From contig OX457028.1 of assembly GCA_949752745.1 (NCBI GenBank), positions 25,422,927 to 25,486,926 on the forward strand: DNA of 64,000 nucleotides, written 5' to 3'. The translations under genes were made by a program, and so were the position numbers. The notes beneath the pieces are model-generated. The model ran no database searches. It was not told the origin of the DNA and was given only the letters and a program-made list of their open reading frames with translations. This document shows positions 34,201 to 45,477 of the stretch, piece by piece (the first letter of the stretch is position 1; each line of letters opens with the position of its first letter). The stretch comes from Protula sp. h YS-2021. Its lineage: Eukaryota > Annelida > Polychaeta > Sabellida > Serpulidae.

Positions 34201-36499
34201 ACAAAGGCAGTCATGTTACACTTCCAAAGACTTTCAAATAATTTTCATAATTAATTTATCGGATCATTGAACGATTTAAAAATTCGAGAAATATGTAGGA
34301 TAAATATATAGGAAATCACTAGCCATGGTTATGATTGCTGCCTTCTTACTGGTGTGTGTAAGTGGGTGGCAGGGAGAAGAAGGAATGAGGGCCGAGTCAG
34401 TGATTGGTTGACATACGTGTCCTTAATATTTTAGCATGACTCCTAAACGATAACCACCCAGTTGTTAAATTTTTTCTAAACCCTTTGCTCTCTAATATTC
34501 AAGGTATATGGAAATGTTCAAACTGTACAGAAATTGTTCCAGAAATAGAAATAGTAAACTGGAGCTACAGTAAAGAATAATTCCCTTTCGCCACAAGCTA
34601 TGCCCCTTCTCTATATTGTTTTCAAGTTTTGCATGCCAAGTCAAAACCACTAAAATTATGGAGTAATATCTGTAATGAGTAATTTATGCTATCATTTCAA
34701 TGCTTTGCGACGCTTTGCTTTTGCTGTGAATTCTCACAAAGCATCAGCGTAAACAACAAGCAAACTTGTTATGCTTCAAAGCAAAAATTTAAATTCGAAA
34801 TATGTGTCCTTTGAATTAAAGGTATATTTACTATATTGTTATCATACAAACACTTGGGATGGGAACATTTGTATATGCTGTAGAACTTATAGTCCAAGTG
34901 AAGGAGGACAGTATTTTAAAGAACTTTTAAAGAGCATAAAATTGGGATACGAAAGATGTCTTTTCCTAAATAATTTTATTTTCCCGTGCATTATCTATAA
35001 GATTTTCCTCATGTAAGTTTTCTTTTCCAACAGACATGATGGACCGTATCCTCTCTATCATACCTCCTACGAAACATTTCATCTGGTTGATAATTATGTG
35101 GATCCAGACTTTAAAGTAAGTTGATCTAATACCCAACCATGTTAAGTAAAAACCCAATAAACATCACGATGTAGATCTAATGCCGATTTGATGTTAAGAT
35201 ACCGGTCTAACCAACTCGCTACATCAGACCTGGTTATAATTTCATTGTGATTGGAAATGACTAAAATACGTACAAAAATTTCCTGACCTCTTTGACCAGT
35301 TGAATTGACGTTTGACAAGCAACGTTGCTTAAACTTTGCTCTAAACTTTGCCACTTTGGTACTACGTTGAAAAGACATGAGAAAATTGACCTTGCATAGA
35401 CGTTGGAAAATCAACGTAGTACAGTTGTCGGGTTAGCAACTAAGAAACAACAATCTCATTAAGTTATCATTCACTAGAAATGGAAACCATGAAAGGTCGC
35501 TGTGAAAATAGGCCAAAATGAGGACGTAAAAGTTATGTCAGATACCACCAAGTTTTTCTGTTTGTTTTCAAAAATATTCACGAAAATTTACTTATACAAA
35601 TCTTGCGTTATCGGATGACCTATCGTGATTTTTGACGGTAAGTTGATCATGATACCTTATGATTGTCACTGGGGAAGGCTATGCTTGATTGTTTTTCTGA
35701 CATTTATAGCTGCGATGAGGCCCCATTAGTGTGCAACCTTTTCGCTCCGTTATACACTTTGTTTTATCTGTATTTAAAGTATGCTCAATTCATTGCATTT
35801 AATCAGAGTGTTGAACTTGACAACAATGTTGTGACCGGTATTTTAAAGTTTTCAATAAACTGAAATTGCATTGGTGAATATACAATTTTTGCAATTGAAG
35901 TGCATGAAATAAATCCGTGTTAAATGACACAAATTAATAAGATTAACAATGCCCAACCACTGTTAAGCAATAGATTGTTCGTTTTGTGTAATAGTTAATG
36001 TTGCACTAAAACCTTATGGCTTAAACCTTTGTCTTTTTTCTATTGTTTTTACAATCTGCACTTGATTTGACGGCTTCTATTTTCAGTTACACCGTGCGGT
36101 TGCACAGTTTGGAATTGAAATAATTCGAAGACTAGCAGATTCGTATATTCTCCCATTCAATGTAACCAGCTACAGTAACGCCATACGCGTTTCTGTACAG
36201 CAAATTGCAGACGCATATGGTGACATAATGAGTGATAACGGACTTCAAGCGTCAATAAGTAAGCAGGCGTTATAAACCAAACAAGTGTCCATGCATTACA
36301 TATATATACATATAAATCTAAATTTTGTACATGTGATTTATTTTCTTCAGTAATCTAATCTGTTCATATTTTGTATTTTGTACAGACTAATATTCGTTAT
36401 ATTTTGTAGACTTTCTACAGAAAGCCACAGTTGATATGCAAAGTTCCGCAATAGCCTTTGAAAAAAAGCTAAGAACAGTAAACAAACTGAAGTAAGTTG

Positions 36500-36535
<36 letters not shown>

Positions 36536-37531
36536 CAACTTTGCTTCAATATACATGCACATATACATATCTATACGCATTGTTTCCATGTATCGTTATT
36601 TATCCCAAGCGACTAATAGGCTCTGCATTTAGAACTCAAAGTAAAGAGAAATATCCTGATGTTTGTTTCCGAAAAAGACGATTTAGCAAAAACGTGATTT
36701 AGCGAAGTACATTGAATTTATATTCGTCGTCTTGCATCAATATTTTCAAATAGTCAAGAAAGTGAGAAAAATTATTCTTATTGAAACCTCTAATATTATT
36801 CTGTTTTTGTGCCACATTTAATGTTTTACCACACAACTGATGTTTTTGCTCAGTGAACAGAGTTTCATTATAAACATGCCTCGAACGTTGTTAGAATTTT
36901 ACTTCAGCCCTGTAGCTGTGCGTATGCTGAACGATCAAATGATGCAGCTTGAACGAGCATTTATTGATCCACTGGGATTACCAAATCGCCCATACGCAAG
37001 GTTGAACATCACTTAATCAATAACGTTTAACATAGAAAAGATGTAACTTTCTTCATTTTTAGAGTTTATTGTTTTCTATTTGATACTATGTTTGTGTATA
37101 GGCAGTGGTGTGTTTTAAATGTTTTAATGGAACGAATCAGGAACCACATCATTGAGAGCATTGCGAAACTGTAGAGACAAATGTGAGCAAAACGCGATAT
37201 GTGATAACAGAATACCAAATTCCATAACCAACTGTTGCGTGTAAAATTCTGCAGCAATATCCGTAGTGAGTAGTTGTATTGTTCTAGTGTTTCACAGCAA
37301 GATTATGCATTACATGTTTCTGTTTAAAGACACGTTGTTTTTGCTGTGAGTGCACACAATGCTTATGCATCGTCACAGTTCCCCGGCATAGTGGACAGTC
37401 TATTCAACATAACAGCGGTAACAGGTCAGGAAAGGCTAGAGAGATGGGAAGAAGTGAAGAAACAAATGTCTGTTGTTACTTACTTCGTGCATTCTACAGC
37501 AGCTTTCCTTCGGAGTTTTGAACTCTTCTGA
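20225..37531 (+). CDS. Glutamate carboxypeptidase II-like (NAALADase/FOLH1 family), 18 exons
   Basis: Complete M28-family zinc peptidase of 763 residues (human FOLH1 has 750), a type II membrane protein with a helix near residues 8-28 and a good start context (AAAATGG). Exons: 20225-20448, 25745-25902, 26143-26396, 29166-29352, 29961-30051, 30286-30375, 30884-30969, 31255-31374, 31939-32021, 32334-32397, 32883-32950, 33258-33358, 33625-33705, 35034-35115, 36087-36258, 36410-36491, 36854-37000, 37330-37531; all join in frame. Zinc and catalytic residues of the family are kept: His in NHRDSWVYG, Asp in GAIDPSSG, Glu-Glu in [11 protein letters not shown], Asp in AYINCD, His in LYHTSYE. It should remove C-terminal glutamate from peptides or folates outside the cell. 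The acceptor of exon 6 is uncertain. Introns carry repeats but no other gene. Confidence 0.93.
21340..21900 (-). pseudogene. DIRS-like reverse transcriptase fragment
   Basis: Frameshifted stretches match the first half of the RT at 7697-9811. The matching pieces include the peptide segments [23 protein letters not shown] and [14 protein letters not shown]. The region past the palm is deleted, so the YLDD motif and RNase H are absent. Not functional. Confidence 0.75.
22040..24057 (-). pseudogene. DIRS-like gag pseudogene
   Basis: Broken into several frames but alignable with the gag at 9723-11960. The start MTEVSL lies at about 24053. The best part is 22228-22806 ([60 protein letters not shown]). 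Stops and frameshifts throughout show it is dead. Confidence 0.8.
25221..25288. repeat. (AAT)n microsatellite
   Basis: About 22 tandem TAA/AAT trinucleotides with one TGA interruption, inside intron 1 of the peptidase gene, near the end of the decayed DIRS-like element. Confidence 0.9.
26438..27857. repeat. Long imperfect inverted repeat in intron 3
   Basis: 26438-27060 is mirrored by about 27315-27857. The outer ends read TTAACACTTCACAAGCC and GGCTTGTCAAGTGTTAA. TTAA lies at both edges, which would fit a TTAA-targeting (piggyBac-type) element, but the usual CCC start is missing. The translated arms look alike only because the DNA is palindromic; no protein is claimed. Confidence 0.65.
27030..29070. 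repeat. Second inverted repeat overlapping the first, interrupted by a tandem array
   Basis: 27030-27320 is mirrored by two pieces, 28048-28115 and 28930-29070, e.g. TTATTCCGGAATAGACAACC at about 27093 against its complement near 28072, and AATACTTCCTTCAATGGGTT at about 27291 against 28997-29016. The right arm is split by about 815 bp that contain the 169-bp array. So an array-bearing insert entered an existing palindromic element. Confidence 0.6.
28117..28925. repeat. 169-bp tandem array bounded by CCCCCGC / GCGGGGG
   Basis: Four units start at about 28188, 28357, 28526 and 28694, each with TTAACACACTCAAGCCTACA, then a conserved GAGCCATGTCGG...GACATTGGCCCAGCTG core. The array is flanked by inverted words AGTCCCCCGC (28115) and GCGGGGGACATAGTC (about 28906). 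This looks like a small transposon with an internal satellite; the family is not recognised. Confidence 0.7.
36500..36533. repeat. (AT)n microsatellite
   Basis: About 17 AT dinucleotides in intron 16 of the peptidase gene. Confidence 0.9.
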
Positions 37532-39229
37532 ATATTTACGCATCTTTTCTTAATAGCTTCAAACGCTTCCGAATAATTAAGCATCTTTTTCGCAGCCTTG
37601 AACGCTTTTTAACATTAGCATCAAGAGTATCCAATATCAAGTTGATCAGTTCAAGAAATGTATATTCCTAAGAGCTGAATACAAACGCTTGTGATTTAGC
37701 GCTACAAACACTAAATATATAAAGCATAATAATGTTTAATTCAATTATACCTATAACTGTAATACTCAGAAGGTGTTTCGAAAATTTAATGGGTTAACAA
37801 GACATTATTATTTGTTTTTTTTCTAAAGCAAATATCCAAATATTTCGCTGCGCAATTTCCCAGTAAAAAATATTTTGCTCTGTTACCTTTTTGATAATGC
37901 TAATAATAGTTTTTGACGCGTGATTATCATTTCAGCAAGACTACGGAGTGTTAGAGTACATTCTTGAGCATGAACATTTCATGGCTAATTTTAAACTATG
38001 TTCTGTAAATAGAGCGAATTTTATTAATTTTTGTCAATTATTTTCAACCGAAGGGTATTTACTTATTTTTTTGTCTCTTTTGTTTATTATTGCTTCTTAG
38101 AGTATAAAGCGACTTGATTAAAGATATATCACCAGGCATTGTTACAATTAAATGGTTCCAGTTTTTACCTATATAAAACTGAAAGAACATGTTGAAATAA
38201 GTTCAGTAACCACTTAGTATTGACCTTAAAGCTTCGGCGGCCGAAAGATTCTTAAAAAGTTATGAAAAACAAAAAGATCTTAATTTATATTCTTAATAAT
38301 TTATGAAATAGAGAAATAATAAAATTGGAAACGAATGTTAATGTTGAAGTTTATTTAAACATTTAATGGGGCTTCGTAAGAAAGGCTGTTTTCTCAGAAA
38401 TTATAACTTTTCGCTGTTGTGAATGGTTCCACTCACGTTTGGTGACAAAAATGTATTTGTAAATCCTTTAAAAAGATACTTCACTAGTTACATTTCCAAA
38501 AATCAATGTTTCAGGAATTATCAGATCGGGATAACGATAAAAGTTATCTATGCCTTTAAACATCTAACATCTTATAATAAAGCTTTTAAACTGGTTTAAA
38601 ATTAGGAATAGCTGTTGCGTCTATTGCAACGATGTAAATACTTACACGATGTCCGCTGAGAGTTCTGGTTCTTCTATGTACTTGTTGGATGATACTCTCT
38701 AATCCCGGAGATAAAAAACAAATGCAATTTCCTTTTTTCAATGTTAATGCTGAAGCTTGAGCAAATTTTCTTGCCACTGGGAAATGATGGGAGCTTTCAA
38801 GTAGATCGAGAGGACGGGGTTTGCCAGGTCATCTCCTAAACCAAGCAGTTTATTTAATATAACTAACTCAGTTTTAAAAAGCAATGATATAAGTTTTAAT
38901 TTTTCTAAATAATAAGTACAGCGACATGAAACTGAGGTCTCTCAGTTACAAACCCAATTACACTCTATTATAGTTTGCTTGACACGAACACACAATTTTG
39001 ATTCCAAAGAAATAATTCCTTGCATTCTGACACCTTTTTCTAAAATGGTACGATGATCATGTGATTTTGTGTCTAATACAACACGCGTATTTAAGGTTCA
39101 AGTAAACTCAAGATCAATTGAAGCAAATAAAAATCAACCAAAAACACGGTAAAATTCTAAGGTTTAGGGAAAATAAATGTTAGCAAGTAATTGGTATACT
39201 TCATAGCGACGCTAACAAGAACGCTCAGG
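37532..39229. other. 3' flank of the peptidase gene, nothing else recognised
   Basis: AT-rich sequence after the peptidase stop. No domain-bearing frame and no obvious repeat structure was seen. Confidence 0.5.
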
Positions 39230-42200
39230 GTGGCTGCATCAACGATTTGTAGTCTTCAGCAACGTTACCAAGAGACGAGCTCTGTAAGAGACTGCAAAGG
39301 ATCTGTCAACCAAGGGTAACAGCGCCGGGGCAAGATCGAACCACCCGAAGTACATTCCCGCTTGCTTCTGGTTTGGAGTGGCAAAAGGGAGACCGAACAG
39401 CCATATCAGCAGCCACACTGTGTTAAACCGACAGCGCGAACAGGAAGATTTCTATGTCAAGGATATCACACCGTCATGATATAACTCGTCCACATAAGGA
39501 ACTCCAGAACGGCTGCGGGGGAGGAATTGCTATACTGTGTAAGCTTTCCTTCAATCCTACAAGGATTCAATCCACGAACTATGAATCGTTCGAGCATGAT
39601 ATCGCAAATCTTTCTACGCCCAACAGGGAGGCTTAAAGTTATCGTTATTTATCGACCGCATTCATCTCCACTACAGTGTTTCATTGATGATTTTACAAAA
39701 CTACTTGAAACGCATGCGTTTACCAGCTATCGTTTTATTATAACGGGGGATTTCAATATCTACATAGACAATCCTGATGACAGGTTTGCAGCGAAATTTT
39801 TAAATGTGCTTTACATGTCCATGAATTTACACACACGGCAGGTCACATTCTAGATTTACTTATCACTCACGAAAATGACAGCCTTTTTCAGCAAGAGCCC
39901 ACATAGAAGCACTCTTTATCGGACCCCTTTTTAGCCATATTCCATTTGCATAATACGCCAAGCAAGTTTGAATTTTCCGTTATAACCTATCGAAGAACCA
40001 GTGATATACAATTGAATCGGATACTGTTCAGTCATGTTTATATAAATACGATCGAACTTTGGAAACTGCAGACACTCTGGTATTCGTATCATCAGACTCT
40101 CAGAGATATTTTTGATAAACACACCCCAATTCACCAGAAAAAATTACCCATCGACCTCGACAACCTTGGTATAACGATTCATATGGACGTCTAAAACAAA
40201 ATTGTCGAAAATTAGAGAAGAACTTGAGAAAAACAAGCAAAACATTGAAATGAGCAATGCTCTCATGCATCCAGAAAACGAATATTACCTCGAACTCAAG
40301 AAGTCTAAAAAGCTGCTATAACAACCTAATATCTGAAAACAAATGTGACCAAGGGAAACTGTACAAACTTATGAACAATTGAGTTAACGAAACGCAGGAT
40401 AACCCCTTATCTCTCCACTCTCCTAAACGCAATTTAGCAAACACTTTTGGACATTTCTTTGCAAAAAATAGTTACAATCAGATCTAAATTTGTTGACATT
40501 AGTGATTGCTACGAATTGGTCACCACGAAACCGATACTGCTAACTTTTTCGGGTTTTCTTAAGTGTCTCAGGAGTATCTACAATACGTCATAGTCAGCTC
40601 TCCAAGCAAATCCTGCAGTTTAGACCCTGTACCAACATGGTTAATTAGAAAGTGCTCAAAAGGAAATTTTCGCCAATTATCGCCTATGTTATAACACTTA
40701 TCGTCGACCTTTCCTGATGCCTTCAAGCAAGCTATCGTATCACCCATAATAACAAGCGCAATTTAGGTAAAATACCAAAAAGTTATAGAACGGTATGAAA
40801 TCTCAGTTATGTGTCAAAATTAACTGAAAAGACTGCATCATCGCAACTTGATGATTATATTGCAAGGAAGAGTCCATGCAGTCGGGATACAGACGCTATT
40901 GCCATTCTGTTGCCTCCAGGCTATGGACAACAGAAAGATCATTTTGCTATGCTTTCTGGATCTTTCTGCCACATTCGACACCGTGGACTATGAAATTTAA
41001 ATCAACCGACTTGAGAAGTCGTATGGTGTTAATTCGGATGCATTGCTCTGGTTTTAGTCATATTTCACTAACCGGCCTCAGCGCGTGAAAATTGACGACG
41101 TAATGTCTGACTTTATTAAAATGAGTGCCACAAGGCTCAATGTTTGGTCCGCAGGCCAAAAAGCAATACATTAGATGCGATTGATCCCTCCTGTGACACT
41201 GAACTTACTTCGGCAAAGGATAATAGTCAGTGAATCCGTCGGAAAGTGGATGTTTACAAACAAGTTAAAACTGAATGAGGACAAAACGCAATTTGTGTTA
41301 ATTGTTTCCAAAGGGAACATCGATAAGTGCAAACTTGATTCGTTAAATATGTCAGCCCATGTAAACATAGTTTGTCGCCAGGGCTTTACCAGTCTAAGGA
41401 TTATTTCGCGTGTTCGTCGTTTTATCACCTTGATGAGGCTAAATCATTAGTGCAGGATTGCTGATATCTAAATTCGATGCAATGTGTTACTATATGTTAT
41501 CAACGCATGTGATATGGATAAATTCAGTATCTCTTTGGATCTCCCAAAACTGGATTACGAACCAATATCATCCATAGTACCAGACAAATACGTGATATTT
41601 GTAGATGATGTGGCTAAAAGACTTCTGAATATAAACATCAGAGAGGCCCAGGGTCCCGACGGTATACCTAACTGGATACTCAAAGACTGTGCAGCGGTTC
41701 TTGCTCAGCCGGATATTTGCCACCCCTTTGGAAAACAGCAACCGCCACGCCCGTACCAAAGGTGAATCCACCTACTGATCTTCAAAAACATCTCAGACCC
41801 ATCTCACTAAAGCCCGTTATATGTAAACAGCTCGAGTTTTTTTTATACCAGTGGGTCCTTGACGCCATCCGTGATCACATAGATCCCCTGCAATTTGGAG
41901 CCTTGAAAGGGAGTTATACGGTGCATGCATTATTACTTATGGTACACGAATGGTTACAGGTAACCGATAACAGCAGTGAAGGAAATCTTGTCCGTATTTT
42001 ACTGGTGGATTACACCAAAGCGTTTGACAGAATTAACCCTCAGATTCTCGTTGAAAAACTTAGAGCTCTCTCAATTCCCTCACTGGTGATAAACTGGATA
42101 TGTGCATTTTTTAACGAACCGACGCCAGGAGGTAAAAATTGGTGGTTTTAAATCCGGTCTTCGCGATATCTGGGGAAACGTTCCCCAAGGTATTCTACTT

Positions 42201-43045
42201 GGAGTTCTTTTGTTTTGTCTTATGATAAATGACCTTCGGCTCAAATTACCTGAACATCAGCTGCACCGCATCCTACCCAAATCAATAAATATCAACTACA
42301 ATCTCCGCAAGCCCTCAAAATATCCCCCACCTAAATGTAAGACCAAAAGGTATAAAAATAGCTTCGTGCCGTACTGTTGAAGTTACTTCCAGTAAATACC
42401 AGGTGGTATTGTAATTTCCTAGTCTCATTAACAGTATTATTGTACAATGTTTACGCTACCTTTCATATCATCTATTTTAGTTTGTTGCAAATGTATGCAT
42501 GTTTTAGTATTTGTACTATCCAACTTGTTGTACTGGCTATGACTAAGTTGCAATAAATAAACCTTTAAATAAAGAAATTTAAATTAAATAAATTACAGAA
42601 AGTGATGAATGCTGCTTCAAGAATTATTACCAAAAGTGCAAAAAGCGACCGGATAACCCCTGTGTTAAAACAGTTGCACTAGTTTTTAAAGCCCTACACT
42701 GCTCCTGAATACCTCAATACTTTACTGAACTGGTACAGGCCCGGTCGTTCACTCCGCTCTCAAGATAAACTCTTGCTAGTTCAATCAAGATTTAACCTTA
42801 AACGCTGTGGATATCGTATGTTCTCAGTTGCCGGACCGAGTGTTAGGAATGCTCTCCATCTCGAACTACGATCTGAACAAAGTGTTAAAGTTTTTAAAAG
42901 AAAGCTCAAAACGTTTTTATATGCTAAATCTTATCCATAAACGTTCAACTGTGTTTTTAGTATCAACTATTATGCACCTGGATAGTTCTACTTACAGAGC
43001 GCTATACAAATACTGATATTGAGCGCCTGATTGATTGAAATGATA
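39230..43045 (+). mobile_element. Decayed CR1-like LINE, split by a second LINE
   Basis: Endonuclease remains at 39450-40150 (VIVIYRPHSS, RFIITGDFNI, HILDLLITHEND, FDKHTPI). RT remains run to about 41510 (YVSKLTEKTASSQL, MFTNKLKLNEDKTQFVL, and a frameshifted match to the thumb). After the nested insert the 3' part resumes at about 42595 (VMNAASRIITKSAK, then EYLNTLL, YRPGRSLRSQDKLLLVQSRF, MFSVAGPSVRNAL, KVFKRKLKTFLY). The 3' end is GCGCCTGATTGATTGA, a CR1-type tail. Many stops and frameshifts; no activity expected. Confidence 0.75.
41510..42595 (+). mobile_element. LINE fragment nested in the first LINE
   Basis: RT fragment of a different CR1/L2-like lineage, truncated at its 5' side. Readable parts are AKRLLNINIREAQGPDGIP, PVPKVNPPTDLQKHLRPISL, the palm motif VRILLVDYTKAFDRIN and VPQGILLGVLLFCLMINDL. 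The part ends in an A-rich tail with AATAAATAAA at about 42552. The catalytic [F/Y]xDD box is missing. It interrupts the outer LINE between its RT thumb and C-terminal region. Confidence 0.7.
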
Positions 43046-43514
43046 CATCGTTGAGCCTACGTCGGACCAGGGTTAAACCAGCGGTGAAGACGTGCATCCA
43101 CGACAACGCGTGCTCTCACATGGCTGAAATTTGTACAAAGCTGTCGCGCGCTTATCAGATACAGACCCTACAATAGCCTCCGTACTCTGTACATCTGACT
43201 TGGACATATTTTAAATATGCTGAAGCGTTCGCTAGCAACAACGCTATGTGGAGATAAGACACGCGTTGATTGGCACAGGATTTCGGAGTGGTTGGATATG
43301 TGGGCTCATTATGCCGATGCCACGATAAGCCAAGGCGTAGATTCATGCCTGAGGCGAGAGACACGATAATGAAAACTGGGAAGTACAACATGACTTGAGA
43401 ATGCGTTTGCATTGTTACTGTGTTTTAAATTGCTTAAGTATTGCCGCACAGTAGATACAGGTGTCTAAGTGTCTTAATGTGTGTTTTTGTATACAGCGCT
43501 GTTATATTGCTCCA

Positions 43515-43600
43515 GTCACCGGCTGCAGCTTTTGGTGTAGAGGTAACACGATTGCTTACGATGCGAGAGGACGCCGTTCGATCCCCGATATGGCCGAGTG
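43515..43600 (+). repeat. tRNA-SINE-like head
   Basis: TGGTGTAGAGGTAACACG (A box-like) is followed 30-odd bases later by GTTCGATCCC (B box). The spacing is that of a tRNA-derived SINE. The acceptor stem does not close. Confidence 0.5.
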
Positions 43601-43927
43601 TCTATTTCACGACAGTATACTAATCATCCTTTTTTTCCCTAAGAAATGTTTTTTTAAATGCCCACTCATTACTCCGATGACAATTTTCTGCCAAGTTTAA
43701 CCTCGGAAAGGATGTATTTGAAAAAACTGCACCTGTATAAAAATTACGGTACAACCTGGTTAATTTGGATAGCGTTAGGTTACAGATGAGCAAGGTGTGT
43801 GGATTACTCAGGTTATGCAATAAAGGCTTGAGTTGTCGGCATAATAAATCATTTTTGATAATGTAGTCAATATACCCCAATTTCTCCTCCATAATGGCTT
43901 CTCGGTGTTTTTCCCTCAATTTGCACA

Positions 43928-44010
43928 GGTAGTATAGATTTCGACTCGATGGTATAGATTTCCGATTCGATGGTATAGATTTCCGACGAGATGGTATAGA
44001 TTTCCGATGT
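43928..44010 (+). repeat. Short tandem repeat, about 24-bp unit
   Basis: Four units of GGTATAGATTTCCGA followed by a variable GACGAGAT/TTCGAT part. Confidence 0.75.
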
Positions 44011-44299
44011 CGTCACTAAATCCCATAACAGAATATTTTAAGTCTAATTGAACTGAATAATCAATTGCGGTGAATACAACTAGTCAAACTGAATTAAACT
44101 GAAAATTATTCCGGTATCTGGGAATTGCGGCACGTTAAAATTATTTTCATTGAAAGTTCAATAGACTCTGTACGAAAAAAAAAACAGGACCAAATTTGAT
44201 TTCTCGTTCAGTAACCCCCCCCCCTCCTTGCCTACCCCCCCCCCCCCAAAAAAAGAAAAAAAAATACATGAGCCAAAAACATCCTGCCTAAAAGTGACG

Positions 44300-44967
44300 A
44301 GTAGGGTGAAAACGAGAGAATCACCGCACTTTGTGACGTCATACTGTCTGACCCCCCCCCGGTAGAGAATCAAATACCATGGGGACCCCCCCCCTAGGCG
44401 GCAGTCGGGACCGACCCCCCCCTAGGCGGCAGTCGGGACCGACCCCCCCCCCCTGGTAGAGAATCAAATACCATGGGGATCCCCCCCTAGGCGGCAGTCG
44501 GGACCGACCCCCCCCCCCCTAGGCGGCAGTCGGGACTGACCCCCCCCCTCGGGACATACTATGGACCGACCCCCCCCCCCCTAGGCGGCAGTCGGGACTG
44601 ACCCCCCCCCCCCCCCAAATTTTTTTTTTTTTTTTTTCTTTTTTTTTTCTTTTTTTTTTATGATAACATTTAATTAGTCATATTTCAATGGTTTCCCATT
44701 ACAGTAACCACACACACACACACAGCATAAGTACATGTGTACAGAGTGTGGGGGAAAACCGACTGAGAAATTTAAGAGTGCACTCGTACAGAGTGTGGGG
44801 GGAAAACCGATCGATAATTTCAGAGTGTACTCGTACAGAGTGTGAGGGAAAACCGATCGGTAATTTCAGAGTGTGGGAACGATCAATAAATTTGAGAAGG
44901 AATTGGATTTTCCCTACGTTAAGTCTTAATGCTTTCAGGTATCGTCAGAACACATCGCTCTCCGCTT
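44300..44967 (+). repeat. Polinton left terminal inverted repeat
   Basis: Starts AGTAGGGTGAAAACGAGAG, followed by a C-run minisatellite (44345-44625), a T-rich tract, then GAGTGTGGG-type repeats (44750-44890), and ends about GACGATACC/GGTATCGTCAGAACACATCG-type sequence at 44940-44967. It matches the reverse complement of 58093-59409 except that the right arm has two extra stretches. Confidence 0.9.
44345..44625 (+). repeat. C-run minisatellite in the left TIR
   Basis: Units of 7-15 C followed by TAGGCGGCAGTCGGGACCGA or GGTAGAGAATCAAATACCAT. The G-rich strand has many runs of 7 or more G. Counterpart in the right TIR at 59166-59362. Exact homopolymer lengths may be unreliable in the assembly. 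Confidence 0.85.
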
Positions 44968-45020
44968 TCACCTGATTATTAACAATGTCAACATTACTTC
45001 TTCACCGATGTGTAGAGACC

Positions 45021-45404
45021 ATGGATGACGTCTTCAAAGTGAACTATGTTGACTATGTGTTTTCAAAGCTTCCTGCTTTTGAATCTAATTGGATTTTACA
45101 AGTGAAGAATTTGCATAAGCATTGGGAAGCTGTTGGAAAGATAATTCCAAGAGATGAATTCATCCACTCATTTCTACAGGAATGTGAAGAACTACTTTTA
45201 CCATCAACTTACGACATTGATTCAGCATTTATCCGCGCGAATACAACTTGGGCAGCTGAACTCATGCTAGCTGTAGCTGCTAGAATTATTTTACATTATG
45301 ATGATGGCGTTCCATTGACGACGAATGCATCAGAACTTGTTCGATTCAACAATGAACGAGTTGAAGTGACTTCAAAGCTTTGTAAAATGTTTGAAGAACT
45401 ATAA
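45021..45404 (+). CDS. Polinton small protein, member 1 of a local family
   Basis: 127 residues from Met at 45021 (an upstream in-frame Met lies at 44985). This start is chosen because the protein then begins like its paralogue at 46163: DVFKVNYVDYVFSKL here, ETFFKETYVDYMISEL there. Both continue with a helix around KHWEAV / IYWELA and DEFIHSFLQECE / REDFIKECV. The second half (AAELMLAVAARIIL) resembles the product at 46450 (CEEMLLAVKKFACLV). All-helical appearance, no known domain, function unknown. The stop codon overlaps a TATAAAAA motif. Confidence 0.6.
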   Translation: MDDVFKVNYVDYVFSKLPAFESNWILQVKNLHKHWEAVGKIIPRDEFIHSFLQECEELLLPSTYDIDSAFIRANTTWAAELMLAVAARIILHYDDGVPLTTNASELVRFNNERVEVTSKLCKMFEEL

Positions 45405-45440
45405 AAAAGCTGACTCTGCAATTTCTAATGGCATAAAAGG
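45400..45440 (+). promoter_or_regulatory. TATA-like boxes before the zinc-ribbon gene
   Basis: TATAAAAAA at 45400-45408 includes the TAA stop of the upstream gene. A second one, GCATAAAAGG at 45431-45440, lies 38-47 bases before the ATG at 45478. Either could place transcription start just before that gene. Seen as sequence only. Confidence 0.45.
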
Positions 45441-45477
45441 AGAAGGGTGAAGTGAAATCATCATTCAACGCGCAGCC

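Larger units (their letters stand above)
43046..44293. other. Stretch between the LINE and the Polinton
   Basis: No gene seen. It holds a tRNA-SINE-like head (about 43515-43600) and a short tandem repeat (43928-44010), listed separately. Confidence 0.5.
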
